A stretch of 64,000 bases of DNA from Alphaproteobacteria bacterium (GTDB taxonomy: Bacteria; Pseudomonadota; Alphaproteobacteria; Rs-D84): contig JAGCET010000001.1 in assembly GCA_017650505.1 (NCBI GenBank), forward strand, positions 1-64,000. The letters are read 5' to 3'. A program made the translations under genes and the position numbers. The notes under the pieces are model-generated. The model ran no database searches. It saw nothing but the letters and a program-made list of their open reading frames with translations, and was not told where the DNA came from. This document shows, piece after piece, positions 1 to 8,670 of this stretch. Each line of letters starts with the position of its first letter. Position 1 is the first letter of the stretch.

Positions 1-1
1 A

Positions 2-1174
2 AAGGCGGCATTGACAACCGATACTGCACGTCGTTTCTCGGTTGAATTGCCGCGACGTTGTACGGTGAATTGGGATAACCAGTCGGTTGTGTCGGTGGTA
101 CCCGATGAAAAAATCGAAATGATTCGGCTGAACGTTGGTGACGCCTTTCCCGATGATTTAACGGTGTCTGATTATGAATTTAGAAAACAGACCGTCGCGC
201 AGACGTTAAATAAGTTATTAGAAGGTGTCGATATTGCCGTGGTAGAGCAAGGTGATTTAGTAGAAAAAATTTCGGGTTCGATTGCGTCGGGAAATCTTGG
301 TGATGCGGTTGATTTGATAACGCGACTTGGGCGAGTGTATTATTCTTATGATGCGGCGTTGGGTGAAATAAAATTGTTTAATCGTGGAAAGTGGCTTATA
401 AAAATGCCGCATAATGATACAATTGTGATGGCATTGTTGGACGCGATGCATGGGGCCGATGTGCGAAATCTGATTGTGGATTGGGCCGATAATACACTGA
501 TATTCGAAGGTAATTATCAAACGGAGCGCGAGGTTGCACATATAATTTCGGATATATCTTCAAAAAAATATGTGATGGCGTGGGATATGGATGTTTATCG
601 CGTTTATCCACGCACAGATAATCCAATTATATGGATGAATTTGTTGCCGGCGTTTGGCGAAAAAAATATCAAGATGTCGGTGCCGGGTGTTGTTGGTCGT
701 GCTTTGGTTGTTGGCCCGGAAATAAACACAAAGACTTTGCAAGAATTTTTGGCCGGCCAATCGAATGTGGTTTTGGTGTCCCAGGGGCATTTTGTCGTTC
801 CCGACGGTTGGCAATCGCGATTCGATATTGGCCAATGCAGTAAAGAAGAAAGATTGGAAACAGATTTAATTGTTGGTGCGTCGGCCCAGTATTCTGATTT
901 CGCAGGACGTAAAAAAATAGACGCAAAAATTGTTCTGCGTACAAGCAATGGGGAACTGTCGTCGTTCACAATTCCGTCCAGTGTTGGGGATAACTATGTG
1001 ATTATCGGTATACCAACACATTCTTTTGTGACAACGCCAGAAACATTGATAAGCCCGTTTGCCGAATTGGTTGTGTTTATGTCGCCACGGGTTGTTTCAA
1101 TTGTGAATCCAAAAGATATTCCGGACGAGCCGGAATTGGTCGGGGAAGCGTTGCGGAATTTCTTGCGCAATTAA
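2..1174 (+). CDS. secretin-like protein, 5' end cut by the window
   Basis: The frame is open to the first base, so the gene probably starts upstream. An internal TTG at position 11 is the first possible start seen, but no signal peptide follows it. The visible part (about 390 residues) ends with ELVVFMSPRVV, which resembles the ELxxxxTPRxV end of secretin outer-membrane channels (GspD/PilQ families). A segment around residues 160-180 (LIFEGNYQTEREVAHIISDI) resembles a secretin N-domain. Known secretins form the outer-membrane pore of type II secretion or type IV pili. The assignment is by motif only and divergence is high; a pilus-specific secretin of the PilN/BfpB type is as likely as GspD. 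The lol genes follow 22 bp downstream. Confidence 0.5.
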   Translation, partial: KAALTTDTARRFSVELPRRCTVNWDNQSVVSVVPDEKIEMIRLNVGDAFPDDLTVSDYEFRKQTVAQTLNKLLEGVDIAVVEQGDLVEKISGSIASGNLGDAVDLITRLGRVYYSYDAALGEIKLFNRGKWLIKMPHNDTIVMALLDAMHGADVRNLIVDWADNTLIFEGNYQTEREVAHIISDISSKKYVMAWDMDVYRVYPRTDNPIIWMNLLPAFGEKNIKMSVPGVVGRALVVGPEINTKTLQEFLAGQSNVVLVSQGHFVVPDGWQSRFDIGQCSKEERLETDLIVGASAQYSDFAGRKKIDAKIVLRTSNGELSSFTIPSSVGDNYVIIGIPTHSFVTTPETLISPFAELVVFMSPRVVSIVNPKDIPDEPELVGEALRNFLRN

Positions 1175-1196
1175 GAATGCGTGATAGAATGGTGAT

Positions 1197-2453
1197 ATGA
1201 TGTTCAGTAAATTGGAAAGAAAAATTGCATTCAGGTATCTGCGCGCGCGTCGTCGCGGGTTTGGTTCGGTTGTGTCGTGGGTGTCACTGATTGGAATTAT
1301 GTTGGGCGTGGCGACGTTGATTGTCGTTATGTCGGTTATGGGCGGATTCCACGATACTTTACTGTCGCGAATTGTTGGAATGAATGGGCATGTCGTTGTT
1401 TATCACCAAGATGGTGCGATTGCAGACTATGATTTCTTGGTTGATAAAATGCGCCAAAGTAAAACTGTGGCGGCGGCGGTAGATTCCATTGTGCCAATCG
1501 CCGAAGGCCAGGTTATGGTGACGCACGATGGAAAAAATGCGGGCGCGATGATACGCGGAATTCGTATGTCTGATTTGGCGGCAAAAACAAAAAATGGAAC
1601 GCGTGTTTATGGAAAAAATCTGTCCCAGATTCGTGATGGTGAATTGGTTATGGGGGCAACGTTATCACGGAATTTAGGTGCGCACATGGGTGATAATGTG
1701 TCGTTGGTTTCGGCAAATGGCGCAACGGTGACCGCGTTTGGAACAATGCCGCGGATTATGTCTTACCCGGTAATGACTTCGTTCTTTATGGGAATGTATG
1801 AATATGATTCGGGATATATATTTATGCCATTGGAAACCACGCAAAAGTATTTGGATATTGGTGATGCGGTGACGCACATAGATTTATTCCTGCGTGATGC
1901 GGAAAATACCGATGCCGTGCGCGAAGCATTGATAACAACTTTGCCGGATGGATACGTTGTGCGCGATTGGCGCGATTTGAATCGTGGTTTTGTTGGTGCA
2001 CTTCAGGTCGAGACAAATGTTATGTTCCTTATATTGATGTTGATAGTAATTGTGGCGGCGTTTAATATCGTGTCATCGTTGGTGATGTTGGTCAAAGACA
2101 AATCAAAAGATATCGCGGTGCTGCGTACGTTCGGTGTGTCGCGGCGTTCAATGATGCGAATCTTTATTTTGTCGGGGACCAGTATAGGTGTGATTGGTGC
2201 GGTATTGGGTACAATTTTGGGCCTTGTGGTTGCGGTGTATATTGAACCGATACGTCAGTTTTTTCAATGGGCAACGGGGCGCGACCTGTTCCCGGCGGAA
2301 TTGTATTATTTGTCTGAGTTGCCATCGCGTGTGGAACCGGCAACGGTTATAGGAATCGCGGTGATTGCGATTGCGCTGGCTTTTTTGGCAACTATTTATC
2401 CGGCATGGCGTGCCGCAAATACCGATCCGGTAGAGGTGTTAAGGAATGAATAG
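1197..2453 (+). CDS. lolC: lipoprotein-releasing ABC transporter permease, LolC/LolE family
   Basis: 418 residues, the usual length for LolC/E (about 400-415). The N-terminus carries the family-typical FRYLRARRR stretch, then a first membrane segment near residues 25-47. A long periplasmic domain follows, then three C-terminal membrane helices (roughly 275-297, 318-345 and 383-403), which is the FtsX/MacB fold. It would extract lipoproteins from the inner membrane and hand them to LolA, working with the LolD ATPase encoded 69 bp downstream. Only one permease gene is present, so it may act as a homodimer (LolF-like) as in many alphaproteobacteria; that is an inference. The start is a double ATG at 1197/1200. 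Confidence 0.88.
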   Translation: MMFSKLERKIAFRYLRARRRGFGSVVSWVSLIGIMLGVATLIVVMSVMGGFHDTLLSRIVGMNGHVVVYHQDGAIADYDFLVDKMRQSKTVAAAVDSIVPIAEGQVMVTHDGKNAGAMIRGIRMSDLAAKTKNGTRVYGKNLSQIRDGELVMGATLSRNLGAHMGDNVSLVSANGATVTAFGTMPRIMSYPVMTSFFMGMYEYDSGYIFMPLETTQKYLDIGDAVTHIDLFLRDAENTDAVREALITTLPDGYVVRDWRDLNRGFVGALQVETNVMFLILMLIVIVAAFNIVSSLVMLVKDKSKDIAVLRTFGVSRRSMMRIFILSGTSIGVIGAVLGTILGLVVAVYIEPIRQFFQWATGRDLFPAELYYLSELPSRVEPATVIGIAVIAIALAFLATIYPAWRAANTDPVEVLRNE

Positions 2454-2522
2454 AAAAATTTCCGGGTTGGAAAAAGCGAAACAAAATGGTATGATGAATA
2501 AGGATGGACGTGGAATAAAATA

Positions 2523-3233
2523 ATGGCGTCGATATTGAATTCTTTATCACGGGCAAAGCAGGGCGAAGTCGTCCTGTCGGTGCGTGATATTAAAAAGACC
2601 TTTGTCGAAGGTGGCCAACCATTACACATTTTAACTGGTGGTGGTTTTGATTTGCATCGTGGTGAAATTATTGCATTGGTCGGGCCGTCGGGGGCGGGAA
2701 AATCGACACTGTTGCAATGTGTGGGTTTGTTGGATAAACCAAGTGGGGGCAGTATTTTGGTTGCGGGCACCCCCGTACACGCGATGAATGATGAAATGCG
2801 GACTGTGATTCGCCGGCGCAAAATGGGATTTGTATACCAACGTCATAATTTACTGTCTGATTTTACGGCGATTGAAAATGTTATGTTGCCAATGTTGGCA
2901 AACGGTGTAGATTCTGATACGGCGGCGGCGCGTGCGATGAAGTTGTTAAAATCGGCGAATGTTGCACATCGGGCGACGCACTTGCCGGGACAAATGTCGG
3001 GGGGCGAGCAACAGCGTTGCGCGGTTGCGCGTGCGTTGGCGAACACGCCGGATATATTGTTGGCCGACGAACCAACGGGCAGTTTGGACCCCGGTCATGC
3101 AATTGCGGTGTTTGAATTATTATTGGATTTGGTGCGAAAAAATAAAATGGCTATGTTGTTTGTCACACACGATATGTCGTTGGCGAATCGTGCTGACCGA
3201 CGTATAACAATTAAAAACGGAATCGTAAAATAA
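2523..3233 (+). CDS. lolD: lipoprotein-releasing ABC transporter ATP-binding protein LolD
   Basis: 236 residues with a complete ABC ATPase set: Walker A GPSGAGKST at about 54-62, Q-loop in FVYQRHNLL, signature MSGGEQQR, Walker B ILLADEPT and switch histidine in VTHD. It powers the LolC/E permease encoded just upstream. The organisation, size and the MacB/LolD-like FVYQRHNLL segment support LolD rather than another ABC ATPase. The N-terminus has about 15 residues before the ABC fold begins. The ATG at 2523 follows a weak ribosome-binding site. Confidence 0.88.
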   Translation: MASILNSLSRAKQGEVVLSVRDIKKTFVEGGQPLHILTGGGFDLHRGEIIALVGPSGAGKSTLLQCVGLLDKPSGGSILVAGTPVHAMNDEMRTVIRRRKMGFVYQRHNLLSDFTAIENVMLPMLANGVDSDTAAARAMKLLKSANVAHRATHLPGQMSGGEQQRCAVARALANTPDILLADEPTGSLDPGHAIAVFELLLDLVRKNKMAMLFVTHDMSLANRADRRITIKNGIVK

Positions 3234-3254
3234 ATAAACAAAAGGAGAGAGAAA

Positions 3255-4004
3255 ATGAAAAACTTTACAGAATCAAAAAAAACATGCTTTTTATGTACGC
3301 GTGCGCACAAGATTTGGGCGGCGATTGCATTGGGTGGAATATTTCTGTGTGGTATGATGACCGGTATATCGATTTGGGGATATCAACACGCGCATAGGGC
3401 GGATTCCGGTGTATACAGCGTGAAGATGGTGCCGTGTGAAATGCGCGAAAAGGCATTGTTGGCAAATTTGATGCAAGGGATTGACGATACATGGTTAGAT
3501 GCAGCAAATTCGCACAAACGAAATGCAGATATTTATGACAGTCTTGTGCGTGCGGGATGTGATGAGAATAGGGAAAAATACAAAGAATTAAGAGATGCAG
3601 AATTCAGTGTTTATGATGTTTTGCGTCAAAATGGTGAATATATGCGTGCGGACCAGGGACAGCCGTGTCAAGTTATAGAATCAACTTTGATGGGGTACAC
3701 TAATGATTGTCCCGAATCAAAGTGTCATTTGCAGAATGCAGAAATTTATTCAAAATTGGTTGAAGATGGGTGTCCGGAAAATCAACAGAAATATGCTAAA
3801 ATGGCACTGGACGAGTTGCAGATCGCCGAAGGTGTCCGTGTGGAAGAAAATGACGTCAATAAAAATGAAATGCGGTCTACGGTGAATACTTATAAAAAAC
3901 TGCAAATGCAGAACGAGGCGAAAAAGTATATCAAGAAAGTCGAAAAACTGGTTGACCCGGGAATTGACTTTATTATGGAACTGCAACGAGTTATTGAAGA
4001 ATAA
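3255..4004 (+). CDS. membrane-anchored protein with an internal duplication, unknown function
   Basis: 249 residues. A short N-terminus containing CFLC is followed by one hydrophobic segment (about residues 21-43), so the rest is probably periplasmic. The body contains two related units. Residues 60-109 start with PCEMRE and contain NADIYDSLVRAGCDEN; residues 137-180 start with PCQVIE and contain NAEIYSKLVEDGCPEN. The aligned cysteines suggest disulfides within each helical unit. The C-terminal third is charged and probably helical. The ribosome-binding site AAGGAGAG lies close to the ATG. It is followed 11 bp later by another exported cysteine-containing gene, so the two are probably co-transcribed. 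I recognise no family. Confidence 0.7.
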   Translation: MKNFTESKKTCFLCTRAHKIWAAIALGGIFLCGMMTGISIWGYQHAHRADSGVYSVKMVPCEMREKALLANLMQGIDDTWLDAANSHKRNADIYDSLVRAGCDENREKYKELRDAEFSVYDVLRQNGEYMRADQGQPCQVIESTLMGYTNDCPESKCHLQNAEIYSKLVEDGCPENQQKYAKMALDELQIAEGVRVEENDVNKNEMRSTVNTYKKLQMQNEAKKYIKKVEKLVDPGIDFIMELQRVIEE

Positions 4005-4015
4005 GGGGTGCAAAT

Positions 4016-4705
4016 ATGAATATGAAAATATTTGGTTTACTGTGTGGAATCGGTGTGGTTGGAATTGCGGCGATGCCGATTCTGTCTGTGGCCGAAGACG
4101 CAGAAGAAATTGTTGAGGTTGAAGACGAAGAATATTTTGATGAAGATTGGGAAGACGAAGGGATAGAGAAAGAAACCCCAGCGGAAGAAACGCCGGCGGT
4201 TGTTGAGACAGCGCGTCTTGTTTCGTCTCGGTTGACATGTACGGAAATAAACGAAAAAGTTTCAGAACTGCGTGAAGATGTAAAAATGTATCCGGAAAAA
4301 GCCACAGAATTGGAAACTATGCTGGCGCGGCAACGTACCCAGTGTGCACCACGTGCGGCCCGGCGGCCAGTGCGGAACTATGATAATATAAATCCGGTAA
4401 GGGTTATTGATGCGGTGCCGGTGGAAGAGGTTGTAGAAGAAGAGCAGGTGGTCGAGCCAGTGAAGGTTGCAGAAGTTGTAAAGCCAGAGCCAGAAAAAAC
4501 ACCCGAAGAAATAGCGGCCGAAAAAGCGGCGGCCGAGGCGTTGGTCGCGGAAAATTTAGCCAAAGGACTTTGTGGTGACGGTGCAAAACCAAACAAGTTT
4601 GGTTGCTGTGCGGGGTACAAGTTCAAAGAAGTTTCACAAATGAAATTTCAATGTTGCCCAACCGAAGGTGATGGTGATTGTGTCGAACCAATTAAAAAGA
4701 AATGA
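4016..4705 (+). CDS. secreted acidic protein with C-terminal six-cysteine module
   Basis: 229 residues with a signal-peptide-like N-terminus (hydrophobic to about residue 24), then a strongly acidic Glu/Asp-rich stretch. A Cys-flanked helical segment (about 72-108) is followed by a second acidic Val/Glu/Pro/Ala-rich linker. The last 45 residues form a compact cysteine module: C, then GCCAGYKFK, then CCP, then GDC, ending PIKKK. A closely similar module ends the protein at 25011-25274 on the other strand. The function is unknown; export to the periplasm or surface is inferred from the signal peptide. The 3' end overlaps the convergent gene at 4692 by 14 bp. Confidence 0.7.
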   Translation: MNMKIFGLLCGIGVVGIAAMPILSVAEDAEEIVEVEDEEYFDEDWEDEGIEKETPAEETPAVVETARLVSSRLTCTEINEKVSELREDVKMYPEKATELETMLARQRTQCAPRAARRPVRNYDNINPVRVIDAVPVEEVVEEEQVVEPVKVAEVVKPEPEKTPEEIAAEKAAAEALVAENLAKGLCGDGAKPNKFGCCAGYKFKEVSQMKFQCCPTEGDGDCVEPIKKK

Positions 4706-5897
4706 TGGATTTATTGACTTTGTTAAGAATTTCCAATGCGGAAAGGCCAGAGATTTTTTTAATAATCGTGTTGTCATGAATTGCGTAGACGGTTGGGAAA
4801 CCTGTTCTGCTGCCTGTTGGGGCGATTGTTTGATAAATATCTACGTTGGTATAGCCATCAAATTCTTCGGGGTATTTGCCGGCATATTCGATTGTAAATC
4901 CAGATTTTGCCCAAGATTCAGCCTCGGATTCTAAACAATCTGGAATGTTTTTACACAATTTGCTATCAATTTTCCATTTAACATTGCTGTCATATTCGCC
5001 ATATTTTATCGTCATGTCGGCATTTTTAAAACTGGTTCCTTGACCTTCACGCAATAAAACCAACGGCGGTTTACACGTCCCATCATCGCACTTCATTTTA
5101 TATACCAAAATAACATCGGAAAATCCCCAAGGATCTGCATCTGCTTTTAAATCAGCAAGTATATATGGGTCGCGTTTTTCTTTATACCAAACTATTTTTA
5201 TTTTATCGTTTTGTCCACAATTTTGAACAACTGAGTTATATTCCTTTTTTGTGGTGCAATGATGCCCGTAATTTTTCCATTCGCCGTCTTTATGCATGAA
5301 TATTTCGTTGTTGTCGCCCAAATATACACTTGTTTCTTTATTTGGGTCATTAAAGATTCGTTGAAATGAAACAAATTTGTCTTCTTGGCCATAATTGTAT
5401 GCAACAGATATAGATTCCCCATCTTTCCATACGACGTCAAATTTATATTTATCACAAGATTCACCAAAAGTTTCTTTTTGTTTTGATGTTGGTGGTGTTG
5501 GTGATGGTATAAGTGAAAGTAATTCTTGGAAATCTTTGTAATCCCCGGCTATCGTGTTTTTGGTTGTGCCATTGTATATTGTGAAAATATAACTTGCATT
5601 TTTTACAGGGTCAAAACCTTTGAAACGCAGGTCAATCGGGAAACATACTTGTTCATAAAAAATTTGAACATTGTCTTTATTAACAATGGTATGCGTACAA
5701 TCATCAAATGTTGGAATATTGGTTGACGTGATTGAACCAGATGGCGCGTTCTTTATTGTTTCGACAAGGTTTGCAATTTGTTCCTTTTTGGCTTTTTCGT
5801 ATTCGATTTTCAATTTATCTTGTTCCGGGGTAAGGGATGCATACACATTACATATTGTAAATATGCACGTAATAATGGATAGAAATATTTTCTTCAT
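4692..5897 (-). CDS. secreted protein of unknown function
   Basis: 401 residues with a clear signal peptide (MKKIFLSIITCIFTICNVYA, cleavage likely after YA at 20). The mature part contains about eleven cysteines and many aromatic and charged residues, typical of an exported, disulfide-stabilised protein. The last 60 residues end with TGFPTVYAIHDNTIIKKISG, which looks like the cis-proline strand and final helix of a thioredoxin fold, but no CxxC active site is present in the usual place. That resemblance is weak. The gene lies at the left edge of an AT-rich accessory block and converges on the 4016 gene with overlapping stops. Confidence 0.6.
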   Translation of the reverse strand: MKKIFLSIITCIFTICNVYASLTPEQDKLKIEYEKAKKEQIANLVETIKNAPSGSITSTNIPTFDDCTHTIVNKDNVQIFYEQVCFPIDLRFKGFDPVKNASYIFTIYNGTTKNTIAGDYKDFQELLSLIPSPTPPTSKQKETFGESCDKYKFDVVWKDGESISVAYNYGQEDKFVSFQRIFNDPNKETSVYLGDNNEIFMHKDGEWKNYGHHCTTKKEYNSVVQNCGQNDKIKIVWYKEKRDPYILADLKADADPWGFSDVILVYKMKCDDGTCKPPLVLLREGQGTSFKNADMTIKYGEYDSNVKWKIDSKLCKNIPDCLESEAESWAKSGFTIEYAGKYPEEFDGYTNVDIYQTIAPTGSRTGFPTVYAIHDNTIIKKISGLSALEILNKVNKSIISF

Positions 5898-5986
5898 ATC
5901 GGAGATCCTTTACAGCGAATTATACCATATATGGTTGTGATATCAGAGTGGAAAATTTTATGGCAAGGTCATATTTAACTATATAA

Positions 5987-6481
5987 TTACCTACGCATTT
6001 GCAGGTTTTGTGGTTGAATCTGTGGTAATGGTTTAACAATGTCGGACAATTGTAATTCTGGGACAGTATCTATTAAATGTTGCATGCCGGTGCCAACGTA
6101 TTTAATGGCGGCATCTAAATCACGGGTTAGCCATCGGCGATTGCCGTTCGGGTATTCTTGGATTATATGATTTTTTACGTATTTGTTATATGCGGTTGCA
6201 AACAGTTTGTTTAATCTATTTGTATCGGTCACGTACTTATTATCGAATACCAACGATATTCCAAAAAAAGACCCGGGACGTCCGTTGATATCGTTGAATA
6301 ATGCGCCGGGTTTTTCGTTAACCAAGAACGAATAATAAACTTTATTTTTCCGGCGGGTAGTATTCATTGTAAATTCTTGTTTGCGCGGAATGTAAAACGT
6401 CCCAAGAAAATCGGCCGAATCGGCATCGCATTCTGAATTTTGAAATCCATACGGAACACCAAATAAAATAACTTCTGCCAT
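5987..6481 (-). CDS. hypothetical protein
   Basis: 164 residues, no signal peptide or membrane segment. The N-terminus MAEVILFGVPYGFQ and a central GRPGSFFGISLVF are the most distinctive stretches. The C-terminus is proline- and glutamine-rich. The GRPGSFFG-type segment recalls N-terminal domains of bacterial proteins with unrelated C-terminal parts, so this could be a domain separated from its partner. I cannot name a family. It is transcribed divergently from the hydrolase at 6587. Confidence 0.5.
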   Translation of the reverse strand: MAEVILFGVPYGFQNSECDADSADFLGTFYIPRKQEFTMNTTRRKNKVYYSFLVNEKPGALFNDINGRPGSFFGISLVFDNKYVTDTNRLNKLFATAYNKYVKNHIIQEYPNGNRRWLTRDLDAAIKYVGTGMQHLIDTVPELQLSDIVKPLPQIQPQNLQMRR

Positions 6482-6586
6482 TTATATACCTTTTTGAACA
6501 TTATATCATATTTACTGTATTTTGAAAAAAACTTGTTTCGCAGATATCAAAGTTATAGAATTTGACCAAGAACAAGGAGATATAAA

Positions 6587-7150
6587 ATGAATATTGTTTT
6601 TTGCCATGGTGTTATGGGGCCAAGATTTGATTGGGATAAACGGACATACGATGATTCCCCGTGGTGGGCAGATTGGTTGCAATTCTATACAGAACTTGAA
6701 CACGATGTCATTATGCAAAAACCATATTTTCCACACGCTCATGTATTACTTATGAAATATGATGAGTGGGAACAGATAATGGAACGGCAAGAGATAAATG
6801 AAAATACTATTTTGATTGGACATTCTGCGGGTGGTGGATTTGTGCTGAAATATTTATCTTGGCATCCAGAATTACGTGTGCGCCAGGTTGTATTGGTTGC
6901 GCCGTGGGTGGATGCGGAAAATTTTCAACCGTTCGGATTCTATAAGGGGTTGAATTTGAATAACGCCATTGTATCCCAGGCCGAGCAGGGCATAGATTTA
7001 ATGATTTCTGATGATGATATGCCACATATAATCGCCAGTTTTGAACAAATAACAAAAAATATTCCGGATATTCGTGTGCATAAATTTTCTGGGCGTGGTC
7101 ATTTTACAGGGGCCGAATTGCCCGAAATTATGCCGATTATACGGTGGTAA
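6587..7150 (+). CDS. RBBP9/YdeN-family alpha/beta serine hydrolase
   Basis: 187 residues, the normal size of the small RBBP9/YdeN hydrolases. The nucleophile elbow is GHSAGGG (serine near residue 83). An acidic candidate lies in ISDDDM, and the histidine is in GRGHF near the C-terminus, so a Ser-Asp-His triad is complete. The N-terminal VFCHGVMG matches the oxyanion strand. A ribosome-binding site AAGGAGA precedes the ATG. The substrate is unknown; the family acts on small esters and has serine hydrolase activity. It stands alone between divergent and unrelated genes. Confidence 0.75.
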   Translation: MNIVFCHGVMGPRFDWDKRTYDDSPWWADWLQFYTELEHDVIMQKPYFPHAHVLLMKYDEWEQIMERQEINENTILIGHSAGGGFVLKYLSWHPELRVRQVVLVAPWVDAENFQPFGFYKGLNLNNAIVSQAEQGIDLMISDDDMPHIIASFEQITKNIPDIRVHKFSGRGHFTGAELPEIMPIIRW

Positions 7151-7459
7151 TTCGGGATGTTTTCCCAAATAAATTATTGTTCGGAATTTATGGTGATATT
7201 TTTTCCTAAAATACAAATATTTTTTGTATGTGAAAAATGAATAAAAATCGCAGAAAACCAATGTATACGCGGTTTCTTTAATGGTGCGATAATCAAAATA
7301 TATAAAAATAGTATGTAATTATTTGTTTCCAGTATGATTTGTGTGTATTTTGTATGGGGGTGTATACCCCTTTTTAGATATCTGATGCATAAAAATAGGA
7401 TAAAATAAAATTTTTTGAAATGAATATAATGAAAAATGTCATAACCAAAGGAGGCAAAA
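7151..7459. other. AT-rich intergenic region of about 310 bp
   Basis: No convincing reading frame. It contains long A/T runs and one GC hairpin followed by a T-run (listed separately). The ribosome-binding site AAAGGAGG for the next gene lies at its right end. Otherwise nothing recognisable. Confidence 0.5.
7356..7375 (+). terminator. possible Rho-independent terminator
   Basis: GGGGT, loop GTAT, ACCCC, then TTTTT. The five-pair stem is short and it lies about 200 bp after the hydrolase stop, so this is tentative. Confidence 0.35.
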
Positions 7460-7687
7460 ATGACACATCAAGATATCTGGCAGGCAATTGAAAATTTCGC
7501 GGTTCAACAAAATATGTCGTGTTCCGGCTTGGCGCGTTTTTCAGGATTAGATGCAACAACATTTAACAAAAGCAAGCGGTGGTCAAAATATGGACAACCA
7601 AGATGGCCTTCGACAAACAGTATTGCAAAAATATTGAATTCGACGGGTAAAACATTGGCGGATTTTGTAAAGTGCATTTGCGAATAA
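7460..7687 (+). CDS. stand-alone HTH protein matching the N-terminal domain of S24-type repressors
   Basis: 75 residues. The sequence follows the N-terminal DNA-binding domain of alphaproteobacterial S24/LexA-like repressors: DIWQAIENFA, then SGLARFSGLDATTFNKSKR and RWPSTNSIAKIL. Those proteins normally continue for another 130-160 residues into an S24 autoprotease domain, but a stop follows the HTH directly here. It has a strong ribosome-binding site (AAAGGAGG). It may be a genuine single-domain regulator or the remnant of a truncated repressor. No S24-like continuation is visible downstream, because the next gene is an intact LysR regulator. Confidence 0.75.
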   Translation: MTHQDIWQAIENFAVQQNMSCSGLARFSGLDATTFNKSKRWSKYGQPRWPSTNSIAKILNSTGKTLADFVKCICE

Positions 7688-7730
7688 ATATTTTTGTTTA
7701 CAACGTGATTTATTTGTTTAGGATACAAGT

Positions 7731-8633
7731 ATGTCAACATTGAAAACGAAAATACTTTTACTGAAAGAGCTGCTTGCACTGAAAGAGGTTGTTGATAAGG
7801 GTAGTATTCAAATCGCGGCGTGTGAAAACGGTATGAAGAATTCTAATCTGTCCCAACTGATTAAGAATTTGGAAGACAGATTTAATACTAAACTTATCAA
7901 CAGAAATTTTGATGGCAGCCAACCAACAAATTCCACCCAACTTATATACAATGATATATGTGCCATAGAAGGTTTGCTGAATAAAATTTCAGAAAATTTT
8001 GTCGATATGGATTCTTTGTCTGGTTCTGTATCCGTGTGGACCGAAGAAGGTCTGTTTGGCAGTTTTATTTTGAAAGATTTATCGGAATTTTATTCTAAAT
8101 ATCCGAAACTTCGTTTGGAATTGCTGATGCGGAAAGAGCCAGATGTATCGACGATGGATATTCTTATTGTTAAACCGAAATTGCACCCAAATGTTCATGG
8201 AACGGTTTTGTTTAAATTTAAAACACACCTAAAATTCTATACCAGTAAAAAGTATTTGGAAGACCACGGTGTTCCAAAAAACATAAACGATTTACTGGAA
8301 AATCATAATTTGTGTATGGTTAAACGTTATATGAATTTGCCCGAATATCAAAGTATCATAAAACGTGCAAAACATTTGAATACTACATCCGATTCGTTGG
8401 CATTGATATTTCGGTTGGTGAACGATGGCGATGGTATTACGGTTTTCCCATCGTGGTTTGAAGAAAGCAGCAAGAATTTAGTATGTTTAAATGATTTGAA
8501 TTATGAATATGAAATGGAAACACAATGTATTTGCCGGACTGAAATTGCCGAATCGCCAAAAGTGTCGGCGTTTGTAAATTTCTTTATAGATTTCTGTACC
8601 GGCCACAATGTTCCGATTGACATATATTATTAA
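7731..8633 (+). CDS. LysR-family transcriptional regulator
   Basis: 300 residues, normal for LysR. The N-terminal winged HTH is recognisable: LLALKEVVDKGSIQIAA, then NLSQLIKNLEDRFNTKLINR. The C-terminal two-thirds look like a periplasmic-binding-protein effector domain, with GSVSVWTEEG at its start. The HTH is divergent (DKGSIQIAACENG instead of the common GSFTAAA). The ligand is unknown. The nearest candidate target is the deaminase gene, which converges on it, or the HTH gene upstream. Confidence 0.75.
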   Translation: MSTLKTKILLLKELLALKEVVDKGSIQIAACENGMKNSNLSQLIKNLEDRFNTKLINRNFDGSQPTNSTQLIYNDICAIEGLLNKISENFVDMDSLSGSVSVWTEEGLFGSFILKDLSEFYSKYPKLRLELLMRKEPDVSTMDILIVKPKLHPNVHGTVLFKFKTHLKFYTSKKYLEDHGVPKNINDLLENHNLCMVKRYMNLPEYQSIIKRAKHLNTTSDSLALIFRLVNDGDGITVFPSWFEESSKNLVCLNDLNYEYEMETQCICRTEIAESPKVSAFVNFFIDFCTGHNVPIDIYY

Positions 8634-8670
8634 AGAATGCCGCGGTATGCGAATTGGCCCGAATGAAATA

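Noticed and set aside
7356..7375. Operator palindrome for the HTH protein at 7460
   Set aside because: The GC hairpin is followed by a T-run, which fits a terminator better; no repeated half-sites are seen.
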